Of a DNA stretch of 64,000 bases, positions 1 through 8,218 are shown piece after piece. Both the position numbers and the translations under genes were made by a program. The notes beneath the pieces were generated by a model, which worked only from the letters and a program-made list of their open reading frames with translations, ran no database searches and had not been told where the DNA came from. The stretch is from positions 62,001 to 126,000 of the IMG/VR virus record IMGVR_UViG_3300032046_005540, one strand, 5' to 3'. Positions within the stretch are counted from its first letter, which is position 1, and each line of letters starts with the position of its first letter. Source of the DNA: a virus.

Positions 1-782
1 TTACTACAAATAATAATACTAAAACATTTTTTAGTTGCTTTAAATTTAGAAATAGATGTTGACTTTTCATAAATATATTTAACATCAGGAAAACATTTTT
101 TTATACAATATTTTATATCATTTAAAATTTCTTTATTAGTATTAGAAATGCTAATTTGTGTTTTCTCTGTTACATTTCCTTCTGCAACTAAATAACCTAA
201 TAATCTAGCAAGTTCCTTTGACATCTTTTTAGGAACTTTTACATCTTTATATCTATTACATTTTCTCCAAAAATTAAAGGTATATAAAGGTGTTTTTGCA
301 TATCTTTCTTTGTACTGATGTAAAGTTATTTTATGAGTATGTAAATGATCTTCATTTATAAGTTTAAAAAATTTTCCACAAATTTCACATTTTATTTCTT
401 TTTCTTTATTACCTTTATATTCGTCCCAATAATTATAATTAAATTCAAAATTCTTCAAATTTCCAAAATAATTTTGTCCCTTTTGAATATAAACCCAATC
501 ACCTTCTTTTAAACTATTTAATTCTTTATATTCAATATTATTTTCCGAAGACATTGTTAATATTTTATGATCTCTCGTTCCAACTAAATCAAATCCAAAT
601 TTTGTAGTTATTTTTATGCTTTCTTTTTCACCAGAACACATTACATGAGATGTTATAGCCTTCCCAGTATTACCATACAATTGTATTTTTTTATTTAAAA
701 CAGTTTCCTCATTACACTGAACAACATCTCTTATAGGAATTATTCCCTTCTCAGTAAATATCAAAGTATCTCCAGAAACACA
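1..782 (-). other. Intein with LAGLIDADG homing endonuclease inside terL (C-terminal end outside window)
   Basis: Splicing block A is CVSGDTLIFTEKG, beginning with Cys233 of the host ORF (codon 780-782). Block B is seen as GTRDHKIL, with the usual G-T-x-x-H arrangement. Further on, ARLLGYLVAEGN matches block C of DOD/LAGLIDADG endonucleases. Between them is a zinc-finger-like CEIC...HLHTHK segment, probably a DNA-binding insertion. Inteins splice themselves out of the protein, and their endonuclease spreads the element to empty alleles. The C-terminal splice junction (HN plus C/S/T) is outside the window, so activity cannot be judged. Confidence 0.88.
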
Positions 783-1478
783 TTGAATTGCTTTTCCTCT
801 TTTAGTTGCTGCAGATGTAGTAACGGATTCAATACAAATTGAACCCCGTAAAAGGTTCTTTTTCATTGAACCTTTTGGTTTCCCTTCATTAAACTTTTTT
901 ATTTGAGAATTTAAAAACAAATCATAAGGAGAAAACACCCTCAATTCAGTTTCATTATCTTTTTCAAAGTCTATATACTTTTGAAAAAATTCAAGTTTTT
1001 TAATATTATCTTTTATAAGATTAAAGGTTTCTTTTGCTTGTTCTCCATCCGAAGCACAATTAAGAATATGAATTGGATGTCTTTCTCTTATATTATAATA
1101 TTTTTGAGGATTACCTTTACAAACAAGTTTATATGCTTCATATGAAGCAATCCAAGAAACTACAGAACTTTTTGATCCTCTCCTACCTATAACTAAAATT
1201 AAAACTTCAATTACTTGTTTTGCATTTCTATGTTCTAAATCTAAATCAATATTCCATTCAGTTTTTAGAATATCAATTATTTTCTGTTCTTCTTCAGTTA
1301 TAGGATACTTTTCCCACAATCCATATAACAACTTTAATACTAAACTTTGAAAAGGGAAAGGTCTTTCACCTAACCATTTATGAGAAGTAATAAAAGTTAA
1401 AGCATCTACTGGTTCAATCGGTGCGGTTAGTAAAACTCTTTCTTCGTATTTTTTATCTACTAAATCTTTGAAGGTCAT
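1..1478 (-). CDS. terL: Terminase large subunit, 5' part, interrupted by an intein (runs off the window)
   Basis: The protein starts at the ATG at 1478-1476 and is open to the window edge, so only about 492 residues are seen. Residues 98-105 (GRRGSKSS) form a Walker A motif of the arginine-rich kind used by phage terminase ATPases, which drive DNA packaging into proheads. About 130 residues later RGKAIQ is followed by C233, where an intein begins. In terminases the Walker B motif normally follows at about this point, so the intein probably splits the ATPase just before Walker B. The true C-terminal extein, including the nuclease domain, lies beyond base 1. A small-subunit candidate lies just upstream. 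The family call is strong from Walker A, context and position; the extein after the intein cannot be checked here. Confidence 0.85.
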   Translation of the reverse strand, partial: MTFKDLVDKKYEERVLLTAPIEPVDALTFITSHKWLGERPFPFQSLVLKLLYGLWEKYPITEEEQKIIDILKTEWNIDLDLEHRNAKQVIEVLILVIGRRGSKSSVVSWIASYEAYKLVCKGNPQKYYNIRERHPIHILNCASDGEQAKETFNLIKDNIKKLEFFQKYIDFEKDNETELRVFSPYDLFLNSQIKKFNEGKPKGSMKKNLLRGSICIESVTTSAATKRGKAIQCVSGDTLIFTEKGIIPIRDVVQCNEETVLNKKIQLYGNTGKAITSHVMCSGEKESIKITTKFGFDLVGTRDHKILTMSSENNIEYKELNSLKEGDWVYIQKGQNYFGNLKNFEFNYNYWDEYKGNKEKEIKCEICGKFFKLINEDHLHTHKITLHQYKERYAKTPLYTFNFWRKCNRYKDVKVPKKMSKELARLLGYLVAEGNVTEKTQISISNTNKEILNDIKYCIKKCFPDVKYIYEKSTSISKFKATKKCFSIIICS

Positions 1479-1489
1479 AAGTTTATTTA

Positions 1490-1843
1490 TTATTTTTCTC
1501 CTTTTTCAAATTCTTCTGGGTAATTTTCTTGATATTCTTGCCACAATTTTTGCATTTCTTTAAAAAGACTGTTATAGTGTTTTCTCTTTATAGAAGCAAA
1601 CCTATAATTTATCCAACGATCAAAAACTTCTTGTAAAGTTGTTTTTCCTTTTACAAGATTCTTTATAGCAGTTTGAAACCATCCTTCACTTTCCCAGTCT
1701 TCTCCCAAAAGAGTTACTACTTCCCCATAATCATCTTCAATATCATCTTTATCATATTTAAAGGCTCTTTTCCTCATACTTAATCTTTGACTCGATGTTT
1801 TTCTAAATCTTTTATTTTGATCTTGCGGTATAATTAAAATCAT
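1490..1843 (-). CDS. Hypothetical protein, 117 aa, next to terL
   Basis: A basic protein with a strong AAGGAGG ribosome binding site before its ATG. The first 30 residues are rich in Lys and Arg, the middle is acidic, and the C-terminal half looks helical (LFKEMQKLWQEYQENYPEE). It sits 11 bases upstream of terL and 23 bases downstream of the terminase small-subunit candidate, so it belongs to the packaging operon. I do not recognise a family. A small packaging accessory role would be a guess from position only. Confidence 0.75.
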   Translation of the reverse strand: MILIIPQDQNKRFRKTSSQRLSMRKRAFKYDKDDIEDDYGEVVTLLGEDWESEGWFQTAIKNLVKGKTTLQEVFDRWINYRFASIKRKHYNSLFKEMQKLWQEYQENYPEEFEKGEK

Positions 1844-1865
1844 TTTACTACCTCCTTATTAAAAG

Positions 1866-2798
1866 TTATTCTTCATTTTCATTATCAACAATTTTTGCAT
1901 CTGCGGTTACCATCATTTTTGGATCTAACAAAGGGGAAATTCTTTCATCAAGTTTTTCTACAAATCGTTCTCTTACCCTATCCCTAGTTAAAGGATCTTC
2001 TATTTCCTGAACTAAAACATCAACAAAATCTTCAATAAATTTTTCTATTCCATCTCTAAAATTCTGTATCATTAAAATGTTGACGTTGGTTACTCCAGGT
2101 CCTTGTTCTATCTTGATGTGGTTGAGCAAATCCTTGGTAAGGCCTTTCATAATTTCATCAATTGCAACTGTTAATTTATGTAAATCAAGTTTATCTAATT
2201 CGGTTCTTTCTTCTTTTTTCTTATCTTCTATATGTTTTTTAGCAGATAAAAGTTCCCACAAATTTCTTAAACGAGCATCATATAACAAATTAACTGTTTT
2301 TACTTTGTTTAAAGTTTCATCATATTTTTGTTGATATAACTTCATAACTGCAGGACTAAAATCTACTAAACTTAATTCCCTTTTATTAGCATCTATTTTA
2401 GCAACCATCCTCGGGTCACAATGTTTTCGATGACTATTAATATTTACTGGATTCAAATATATTTTATCTTTCCACTTTGCTATAATTCCATGATAAGTCA
2501 TTCCTCCTAAAAGATCCATAGTAATTTCATTACGATATTGAGATTTGCATATCTTACATTTTTTAGAAATACGAAGCAGGCCTGGAGTTTCTTGAATATA
2601 ATTACCACTCCCAGGATGCCTTTTCACTTTAGGCTGTTTACTTATTCCTTTTGTAGATCCAGATGAATTACCAAAAACTTTTTCTTCAAAAAGTCGTTTT
2701 TCATTTGGATCGTTTGGGTCAAAAAATTCCCAATGAATTGAATCTACTGACCCAGATGGAAGTGTATTTAAATCCTTTGGATTTTGTTCTTCGATCAT
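1866..2798 (-). CDS. Possible terminase small subunit (zinc and coiled-coil protein)
   Basis: This 310-residue protein has a potential zinc site made of C81 and C84 (CKIC) with H123, H126 and C127 (HRKHC). Between these is a helix-turn-helix-like stretch (MDLLGGMTYHGIIAKW). Residues about 150-220 are charged and helical, and the C-terminal third is acidic. Small terminase subunits bind DNA with an N-terminal helix-turn-helix, oligomerise through helices and are usually encoded just before terL, which fits this location. The assignment rests on domain order and position, not on a clear sequence match. It could be another DNA-binding packaging protein. Confidence 0.45.
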   Translation of the reverse strand: MIEEQNPKDLNTLPSGSVDSIHWEFFDPNDPNEKRLFEEKVFGNSSGSTKGISKQPKVKRHPGSGNYIQETPGLLRISKKCKICKSQYRNEITMDLLGGMTYHGIIAKWKDKIYLNPVNINSHRKHCDPRMVAKIDANKRELSLVDFSPAVMKLYQQKYDETLNKVKTVNLLYDARLRNLWELLSAKKHIEDKKKEERTELDKLDLHKLTVAIDEIMKGLTKDLLNHIKIEQGPGVTNVNILMIQNFRDGIEKFIEDFVDVLVQEIEDPLTRDRVRERFVEKLDERISPLLDPKMMVTADAKIVDNENEE

Positions 2799-2802
2799 AA
2801 AT

Positions 2803-2946
2803 TTAGAAAGTTACCTTCTCTTTTTTTCGTTTTAAATATCCACACTTCGGACATTTATAAAGAGATAATTTAACCCCTTTATTTAATGATCCAACTGTTA
2901 TACCATTTTTACACTGAACCATTTCAGTACCACATTCGCATTTCAT
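2803..2946 (-). CDS. Small zinc-ribbon protein, 47 aa
   Basis: The short ORF has two Cys pairs, CEC near the start (C3, C5) and CPKC (C32, C35), followed by a very basic tail (YLKRKKEKVTF). This is a minimal zinc-ribbon pattern. It fills the gap between a homing endonuclease gene, which ends at 2949, and the small-terminase candidate starting at 2798. It is one of several tiny Cys-rich proteins in this window. The function is unknown; nucleic-acid binding is likely for such folds. Confidence 0.6.
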   Translation of the reverse strand: MKCECGTEMVQCKNGITVGSLNKGVKLSLYKCPKCGYLKRKKEKVTF

Positions 2947-2948
2947 TT

Positions 2949-3776
2949 TTACCTCACAATCTTACTACAAATTATACTTTTTACTTTTTCTGTATTATTT
3001 AAAATATCACTTTCCCAAAATCTTAAAAGAATGAAGTTGTTTTCTTTTACTAATTTTTCATTTTTAATATCTTTTTGATATTGTTTTAATTGTTTTTCAC
3101 TTAACTTTATAAACTTTTTTGTATTTCCATGATAATAATCACCATCTACTTCAATTAAAAAATTTGTATTTAAAATATGAAAGTCAAAAAGATGATTTCC
3201 TAATCTAAACTGATGTTCAAAAGGAATGTTTAATTCATTTAGAATTTCTTTCATTTTAAGTTCAGGTTTAGTATCTTTAAAAGGTCCAGGATTATTTTGA
3301 ATCCGAAGTAAAACTCTTTCTCTATCTTTTCTTTTGAATTCTTCAGAATGATGGTGATTATAAAAAGGATTTTTATCCCCTTTTCTAAGGTCACTCAATT
3401 TTTTCCTTTCTTTTGGATCTTTCCAACGTTGTATTACTTTTTCTCGAATTTTTTCTCGAACCTCTGGTCTTTTAGCTGGGTTATTTTCACCCTTAAATTT
3501 TTCTCTTAATTTTGCAAGAATAGTTGGATTTTTAAGGGCTTCTTTTATTTTCTTCCTTACTTCAGGTCTTTTTGCAGGATTATTTTCTCCTATAATTCCT
3601 TTACATGCCTTACTATGAGTTCTTAAAGAAAAACCTCTCCTTATAATAGCATTTCTAATTGCTGTATCACTACAATTCCATTTCCTTGCTAATACTAAAG
3701 TGCTTGGCTCTTCTTTAGAAAAATATTCATCACAAATTTGTTGTTCTTTTTCGTTTGTAAATAATTTATTAATCAT
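2949..3776 (-). CDS. Free-standing homing endonuclease, NUMOD3-like repeats plus Vsr-like nuclease
   Basis: Residues 5-55 form a helix-turn-helix-like module (EQQICDEYF...KWNC...IIRRGFSLRTH). Residues 62-140 hold NUMOD3-type DNA-binding repeats (GENNPAKRPEVR twice, GDKNPFYNHHH). The C-terminal 100 residues carry EHQFRLGNHLFDFH and IEVDGDYYHG (E209, D211, H216), the signature of Vsr/EDxHD-type PD-(D/E)xK nucleases. Such enzymes are selfish: they cut alleles lacking them and spread by repair. The C-terminal domain is closely similar to that encoded at 11069-11977, and the N-terminal module recurs in two other genes here. It lies between a large modular-protein gene and the terminase genes. Confidence 0.85.
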   Translation of the reverse strand: MINKLFTNEKEQQICDEYFSKEEPSTLVLARKWNCSDTAIRNAIIRRGFSLRTHSKACKGIIGENNPAKRPEVRKKIKEALKNPTILAKLREKFKGENNPAKRPEVREKIREKVIQRWKDPKERKKLSDLRKGDKNPFYNHHHSEEFKRKDRERVLLRIQNNPGPFKDTKPELKMKEILNELNIPFEHQFRLGNHLFDFHILNTNFLIEVDGDYYHGNTKKFIKLSEKQLKQYQKDIKNEKLVKENNFILLRFWESDILNNTEKVKSIICSKIVR

Positions 3777-3790
3777 TTTTATCCTAAATT

Positions 3791-6700
3791 TTATAAAGAA
3801 AGTTCTAATTGTTCTCCTTCTGCAAGAAGACTACTTATAGACTTAATGTAACTCCATAAATTTCTCCCTAGCTCTTTTATGGAATCAAACACATCTGCCT
3901 TTTTAATAGTTCCTTCTCTTTTTGGAAATACAGTTAAAAGTCTTTGTTTTACATCTTTATCTAACGACGCAGCTCCACGTTCAGCTTTTTCTAAATAAGC
4001 TCTAGCTTCTTCTCCAAATTTCTCTAAAAGTTTCTCAACTCTCCATTTATCATCAGGTTTAAATTTTTTAGTTTTCATAGATGTATCCAACCATACAAAA
4101 AACTCCCCTACGTCAACTAATTTTTTTTCTGACTCACTTAACAAAGTAGCCAATTTCTCAATCGCTTGGCTCATTTCTTCAGCTTCTTTAACTGATTTAT
4201 GTTCCTCTTGAACCTTTCTAATTTCTTCTTCTACTTTTTGTCGAGCAGAATTTACAATTGCTTTTATTTCACCTAATCTTTGTTCGTGATCCTTAATTTC
4301 GTGGAAAGTCTCTTGCATTTTTGGAGTTGCCACAACAGCCTCTTCTACTTCTAACTCTGGTTTGTGTGGTTTTGTTTTTAAGGTCTTATACTCTACTTTC
4401 GGTTTTTCTTCAGTTTCTTCTTCTTGAGCAAATCTCAACGATTTCTTTTTAGAATCATACTTTTCTAAATAATTTTCTGTATTTTCAACCGCAGGCAAAA
4501 CAACTTCTTCTAATTCTTCTGCATGTTCTGCTTCATCATCAGCCATATCTTTTAAAGCTTTTTCTGCTTTAGGAGAATCAACTTCTTTTGCCATTTGATC
4601 ATACTTCTCTTCGCCTTCTGTTTCGTCCTTAATATCTTCTTTAACATCTTTTTCAGTAAGAGCTGCTTTTCGAATTTTTTGAATTATTTCATTAACTGAT
4701 TTACCTTGAGATATTTTTCTTTTAGCAGTTTTTTCTAAATCAGCTAAAGAAAATACATTTAATCTTCCATCATCTAAAATAACATTATATCCAGTGCCTA
4801 CAGTTCCTGATCTAAATTCATAATTAGGAGTAATTTCAGAAACTATTCCAGATAACCCACCAAGAGTTCTTACTTGATCTCCTTCACTTATAATTTTTTC
4901 TGCTGTTTTCTTTGAAGACCTTTTTTCATATAATCTAACATTTTCATCGTAAAAAGCTCCCTCATGTCCATCATCAAATCTTACCATATATTTATTCTGA
5001 ATTCCAGTCCAATCTACATCAAAAATTTCTCCTATCTTACCATAATCAACATGATCTTCTTCTACTACTTTTACTATATCTCCTATACTATAAGCAGCTG
5101 CTGTTTTCTTTTTTGAAGCATGAACTACAGGATAATGTTGATTTTTAAGTTTCTTGTCAAGAATTTCTTCTAACTCTTTTCTAGTCATTCTTGAAACTTC
5201 TGACATTACTTTTGTTAAATCAAAATCTGGAGGAAACTGACCTGCTCTTGCATAATCATTTATTAAAGTTCTTAATCTTGAAATAGGAATTTGTTTTCCG
5301 GTTTCATCTGTTTCATGATATCCAGTAGGTTCTGCTGTTTTCTTTATTGAAGATTTCTTACCTTTCATATGTTTAAACATTTCTACTTGTTGTAATCTTT
5401 CTTCTGCTTTCTTTCTTGAAGGGTAACAACCCATACTTCTACCAGATTCTGCTATTACACAAAATTCATTTCCTCTTTCAACTATTTTTGCTTCTTTAAT
5501 TGAAGCTTCTTTTGTTTCTTCCTCTTCAAACTCTTCATCCTCATCTTCTTCAATTAATTCTATTTGATTACCATTTACATACCAACCTCTTCCTTGCTCA
5601 TCTCCAACCCAACCTCTTCTTCCATCCCACTGAGATAAAGTAAAAACTTCTCCTGGTTTATCTTCATAAGCAGGTTTTAATCGAACTTGATCTCCATTTT
5701 GAAACTCATAATCTATTCCATCAGCAGTCTTTACAGGCTTTACAGAAGTTCCACCTCTAAACATTTTTTGAATTGCTCTTTCTTCTTCTGGAAGAATTCC
5801 TTGATTTGATTTTTCATAAGGAACACTAAAATCAGCATCAACTTCAGTTTGTTTTGCAACACTATAATCAGGATCTGATTCAGTAAAAGGAAATAAAGTT
5901 TTTTCATCTCTTAAACTTCTTTTAATTAAATTTTTAACTTTTTCTGCAAGCGTTGTAGTAGGAATTGCAGGAACAGCACCTGGAGTAGTTACAACTCCTG
6001 GAGTAGCTTGAATATTTAGATCCATATTAGGAATTGGAGCAGTTTTAACTCCTGTTTCATCTGTTAATACAGAAGCATCTCCTATAGTAGAATCAATTGT
6101 ATATATTTTTCCTTGATATTCAATTTGCTGACCAGGAGTAGGAATACCAGCTGCTGTTTTCTTAGAAGCTAATGCTAATAAATCTAACCTTTCTAATTTA
6201 TCAATAGAATTTTGATAAGCATCAAAAGCTTCTTGACGATTCATTCCAAATTCTTGTTCTAAATTTTTTACCATTTCTTCTAAAGTATAACCTCTTCTTA
6301 CTCCTATTCTAACTACATTATCTACACTATTTAATTCTTCTGCTGTTTTTTTAGAAGCAACCACTTCTCTAAATCTTGTAAAATCTCTTTCCTTAAAATG
6401 AATTTCAGGAGCACTAATTTTAGGTTCTGTAGCAGTAAATAATTTACCTGATAAGAAATCTGCAACTGCTTCTTTTGTAAAAGGAATTTCCCTTCCGTCT
6501 AAAGTAGAAAAAGTTTCAGGCAATACAACTTTACCAGCAGGAGTAATTCCAGCAGTAGCTAAAACTCTAAATCTTAAATCAAGATTATCGACTGCTTCTA
6601 TAGAAAATTCTGCTTCCCGAATGTTTTGTGGTCCTCCTTCTTTTACGCTACTTCTTGTGATTCCTCGTTGAAATCGAAGCTGAGGATTAAAGAAACCAAA

Positions 6701-7159
6701 TTTTTGGCAATATTTACCTAACTCGTGACAAATTTTTTCTAAGAGGGCTCTGTCAACCCAACTTTGGGGCGTGTAATTTGGCGTCACCCCTTGGTTCGGA
6801 TACACAGCAATTAAATTGGCTGCCCTATTAATTTTTGAATTTTGTTTTGTAGAAATTTTAATCAGCCGATCCACAATAAGAACTTTTCCACACTTAGGGC
6901 AAGAAATATAAGAATCTCCCCCCCGAGCTGATTCTACAATTTGTTTTTGCAAAAGATCCGCACTAAAAGAACTATGGCACCCAGAACATACATAAGAATA
7001 TGGTACTTGTTTTACAGATGATTTTGCATATTTACTAATTAAATTTTTTGTCTTTTCTGACAAAGGGTCCTTCTTTGTAGCTTCCTTTTTTATTTTTCTC
7101 TTATCAATCCAATCAGGAAGCTTGTTTTTATTTCCACCTTGTTTTTTTGGGACTAACAT
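3791..7159 (-). CDS. Large modular protein with KKTA-type linkers, zinc ribbon and KOW/SH3-like modules
   Basis: About 1122 residues from an ATG six bases after AGGAGG; a TTG two codons earlier is also open. A zinc ribbon lies at about 58-90 (CSGC...CPKC). Three short beta-rich modules resembling KOW/SH3 domains (GDQVRLKP, GDIVKVVEED, GDQVRTLGG) lie near 486, 692 and 758. A rubrerythrin-like stretch near 845-890 has E-E-x-x-Y and DEAEHAEEL. Between modules the motif ASKKTA or SSIKKTA recurs at about 268, 331, 603, 691 and 749, with weaker copies (ASIKEA, TIKKA). The C-terminus is coiled-coil. The gene lies upstream of the packaging genes, so a virion or internal head protein is plausible but unproven. 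Confidence 0.8.
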   Translation of the reverse strand: MLVPKKQGGNKNKLPDWIDKRKIKKEATKKDPLSEKTKNLISKYAKSSVKQVPYSYVCSGCHSSFSADLLQKQIVESARGGDSYISCPKCGKVLIVDRLIKISTKQNSKINRAANLIAVYPNQGVTPNYTPQSWVDRALLEKICHELGKYCQKFGFFNPQLRFQRGITRSSVKEGGPQNIREAEFSIEAVDNLDLRFRVLATAGITPAGKVVLPETFSTLDGREIPFTKEAVADFLSGKLFTATEPKISAPEIHFKERDFTRFREVVASKKTAEELNSVDNVVRIGVRRGYTLEEMVKNLEQEFGMNRQEAFDAYQNSIDKLERLDLLALASKKTAAGIPTPGQQIEYQGKIYTIDSTIGDASVLTDETGVKTAPIPNMDLNIQATPGVVTTPGAVPAIPTTTLAEKVKNLIKRSLRDEKTLFPFTESDPDYSVAKQTEVDADFSVPYEKSNQGILPEEERAIQKMFRGGTSVKPVKTADGIDYEFQNGDQVRLKPAYEDKPGEVFTLSQWDGRRGWVGDEQGRGWYVNGNQIELIEEDEDEEFEEEETKEASIKEAKIVERGNEFCVIAESGRSMGCYPSRKKAEERLQQVEMFKHMKGKKSSIKKTAEPTGYHETDETGKQIPISRLRTLINDYARAGQFPPDFDLTKVMSEVSRMTRKELEEILDKKLKNQHYPVVHASKKKTAAAYSIGDIVKVVEEDHVDYGKIGEIFDVDWTGIQNKYMVRFDDGHEGAFYDENVRLYEKRSSKKTAEKIISEGDQVRTLGGLSGIVSEITPNYEFRSGTVGTGYNVILDDGRLNVFSLADLEKTAKRKISQGKSVNEIIQKIRKAALTEKDVKEDIKDETEGEEKYDQMAKEVDSPKAEKALKDMADDEAEHAEELEEVVLPAVENTENYLEKYDSKKKSLRFAQEEETEEKPKVEYKTLKTKPHKPELEVEEAVVATPKMQETFHEIKDHEQRLGEIKAIVNSARQKVEEEIRKVQEEHKSVKEAEEMSQAIEKLATLLSESEKKLVDVGEFFVWLDTSMKTKKFKPDDKWRVEKLLEKFGEEARAYLEKAERGAASLDKDVKQRLLTVFPKREGTIKKADVFDSIKELGRNLWSYIKSISSLLAEGEQLELSL

Positions 7160-7169
7160 TGGCAACCTC

Positions 7170-8207
7170 CTATATATTATTTAAATTATTTTCAATTTCT
7201 TTCAAATCTTTTATAACAATTAACTTTAAATCTTTATATCCATATTCATCTAACAACTTTCTTCTCTGTAAATAATATTGTTCATCAGTTAATTTAAAAT
7301 CAAAAGAATGAAATTCTACAACAATTTTATCATTTACTAAAAAATCAAATCGCCCTCTAAAATTATGATCAATTTTAAAACCTAATTTCTTTAATTCTAT
7401 ATAACAATCTCTTTCTTGTATTGAAGGAAAAAATTCGTTATCATAATAACAATGATTCCCATGACCATTTTTTAAAGATTGTTGAATAGCTTTTGGAGTA
7501 CTGTTTGCTTTACTAATTTTTTCTCTTATTTTAGGATCTTTCATTATTTTCTGTAATTGAATACTTTTCCTTTTTCTTGCTTCTTTAGTTTGTGCCACTT
7601 CAAACTTTGTTCTCAAGGAAAACCCACAACGTTTAATAGCATCTCGAATAACACAAGGACTACAATTCCATTTTTTACTCAAAGTAAAAGCACTTGGTTT
7701 ATCTTCAGAAAAATATTCATTACAAATTTGCTGTTCTTTTTCTTTTGTAAAAGTCTTCTTTGTATCACTCATTTTCTTTTTTGTTTCTTCAGAACGAGGA
7801 ATACCTATTTTTTTATCTCTTATTTTTTTCTTAGATGCATCAGAAAGATGAGTACCATACATAGGGCTATTCTCCCCTTGCAAAGAGACACTAATTTTTC
7901 TTTTATGTTCTTCAGATTTTGGTTTACCTTTTAATTTTTCACTTATTTTCTTATTTCTTTCCGGTGAAAAAATTTTAGCAACTCTTTCGTCGGTCTCTTT
8001 AGTAAGATTTTTATTCCAAGCTTTTTTACCTTTACAAGATTCACTATGAGTTCTTAAAGAAAAACCATTTCTTTTAATAACATTGCTAATTGTTAAATGA
8101 TTACAACTCCATTTCTTTGCTAAAATAATAGTAGTTGGTTTTTCTTTTGAAAAATACTCATCACAAATTACTTTTTCTTGAATATCTGTGAATCTTCTTT
8201 TCGTCAT
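7170..8207 (-). CDS. Homing endonuclease-like protein with duplicated HTH module and a second type of nuclease domain
   Basis: The 345-residue protein has two copies of the helix-turn-helix module seen in the Vsr-type enzymes, at about 5-55 and 153-201 (each with YFS...KPxxxxLxKKW.C and GFSLRT). NUMOD3-like motifs (GENSPMYGTHLSD, SEEHKRKIS) lie between them. The C-terminal 100 residues differ from those enzymes: QERDCY at 264-269, GRFDF at 285-289 and VVEFH at 296-300. The same arrangement ends the protein at 20437-21231, so this gene looks like a domain chimera. The acidic residues would suit a PD-(D/E)xK-type nuclease. It separates the two large modular-protein genes, a typical mobile insertion site. 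Confidence 0.75.
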   Translation of the reverse strand: MTKRRFTDIQEKVICDEYFSKEKPTTIILAKKWSCNHLTISNVIKRNGFSLRTHSESCKGKKAWNKNLTKETDERVAKIFSPERNKKISEKLKGKPKSEEHKRKISVSLQGENSPMYGTHLSDASKKKIRDKKIGIPRSEETKKKMSDTKKTFTKEKEQQICNEYFSEDKPSAFTLSKKWNCSPCVIRDAIKRCGFSLRTKFEVAQTKEARKRKSIQLQKIMKDPKIREKISKANSTPKAIQQSLKNGHGNHCYYDNEFFPSIQERDCYIELKKLGFKIDHNFRGRFDFLVNDKIVVEFHSFDFKLTDEQYYLQRRKLLDEYGYKDLKLIVIKDLKEIENNLNNI

Positions 8208-8218
8208 ATATTTTCCTT

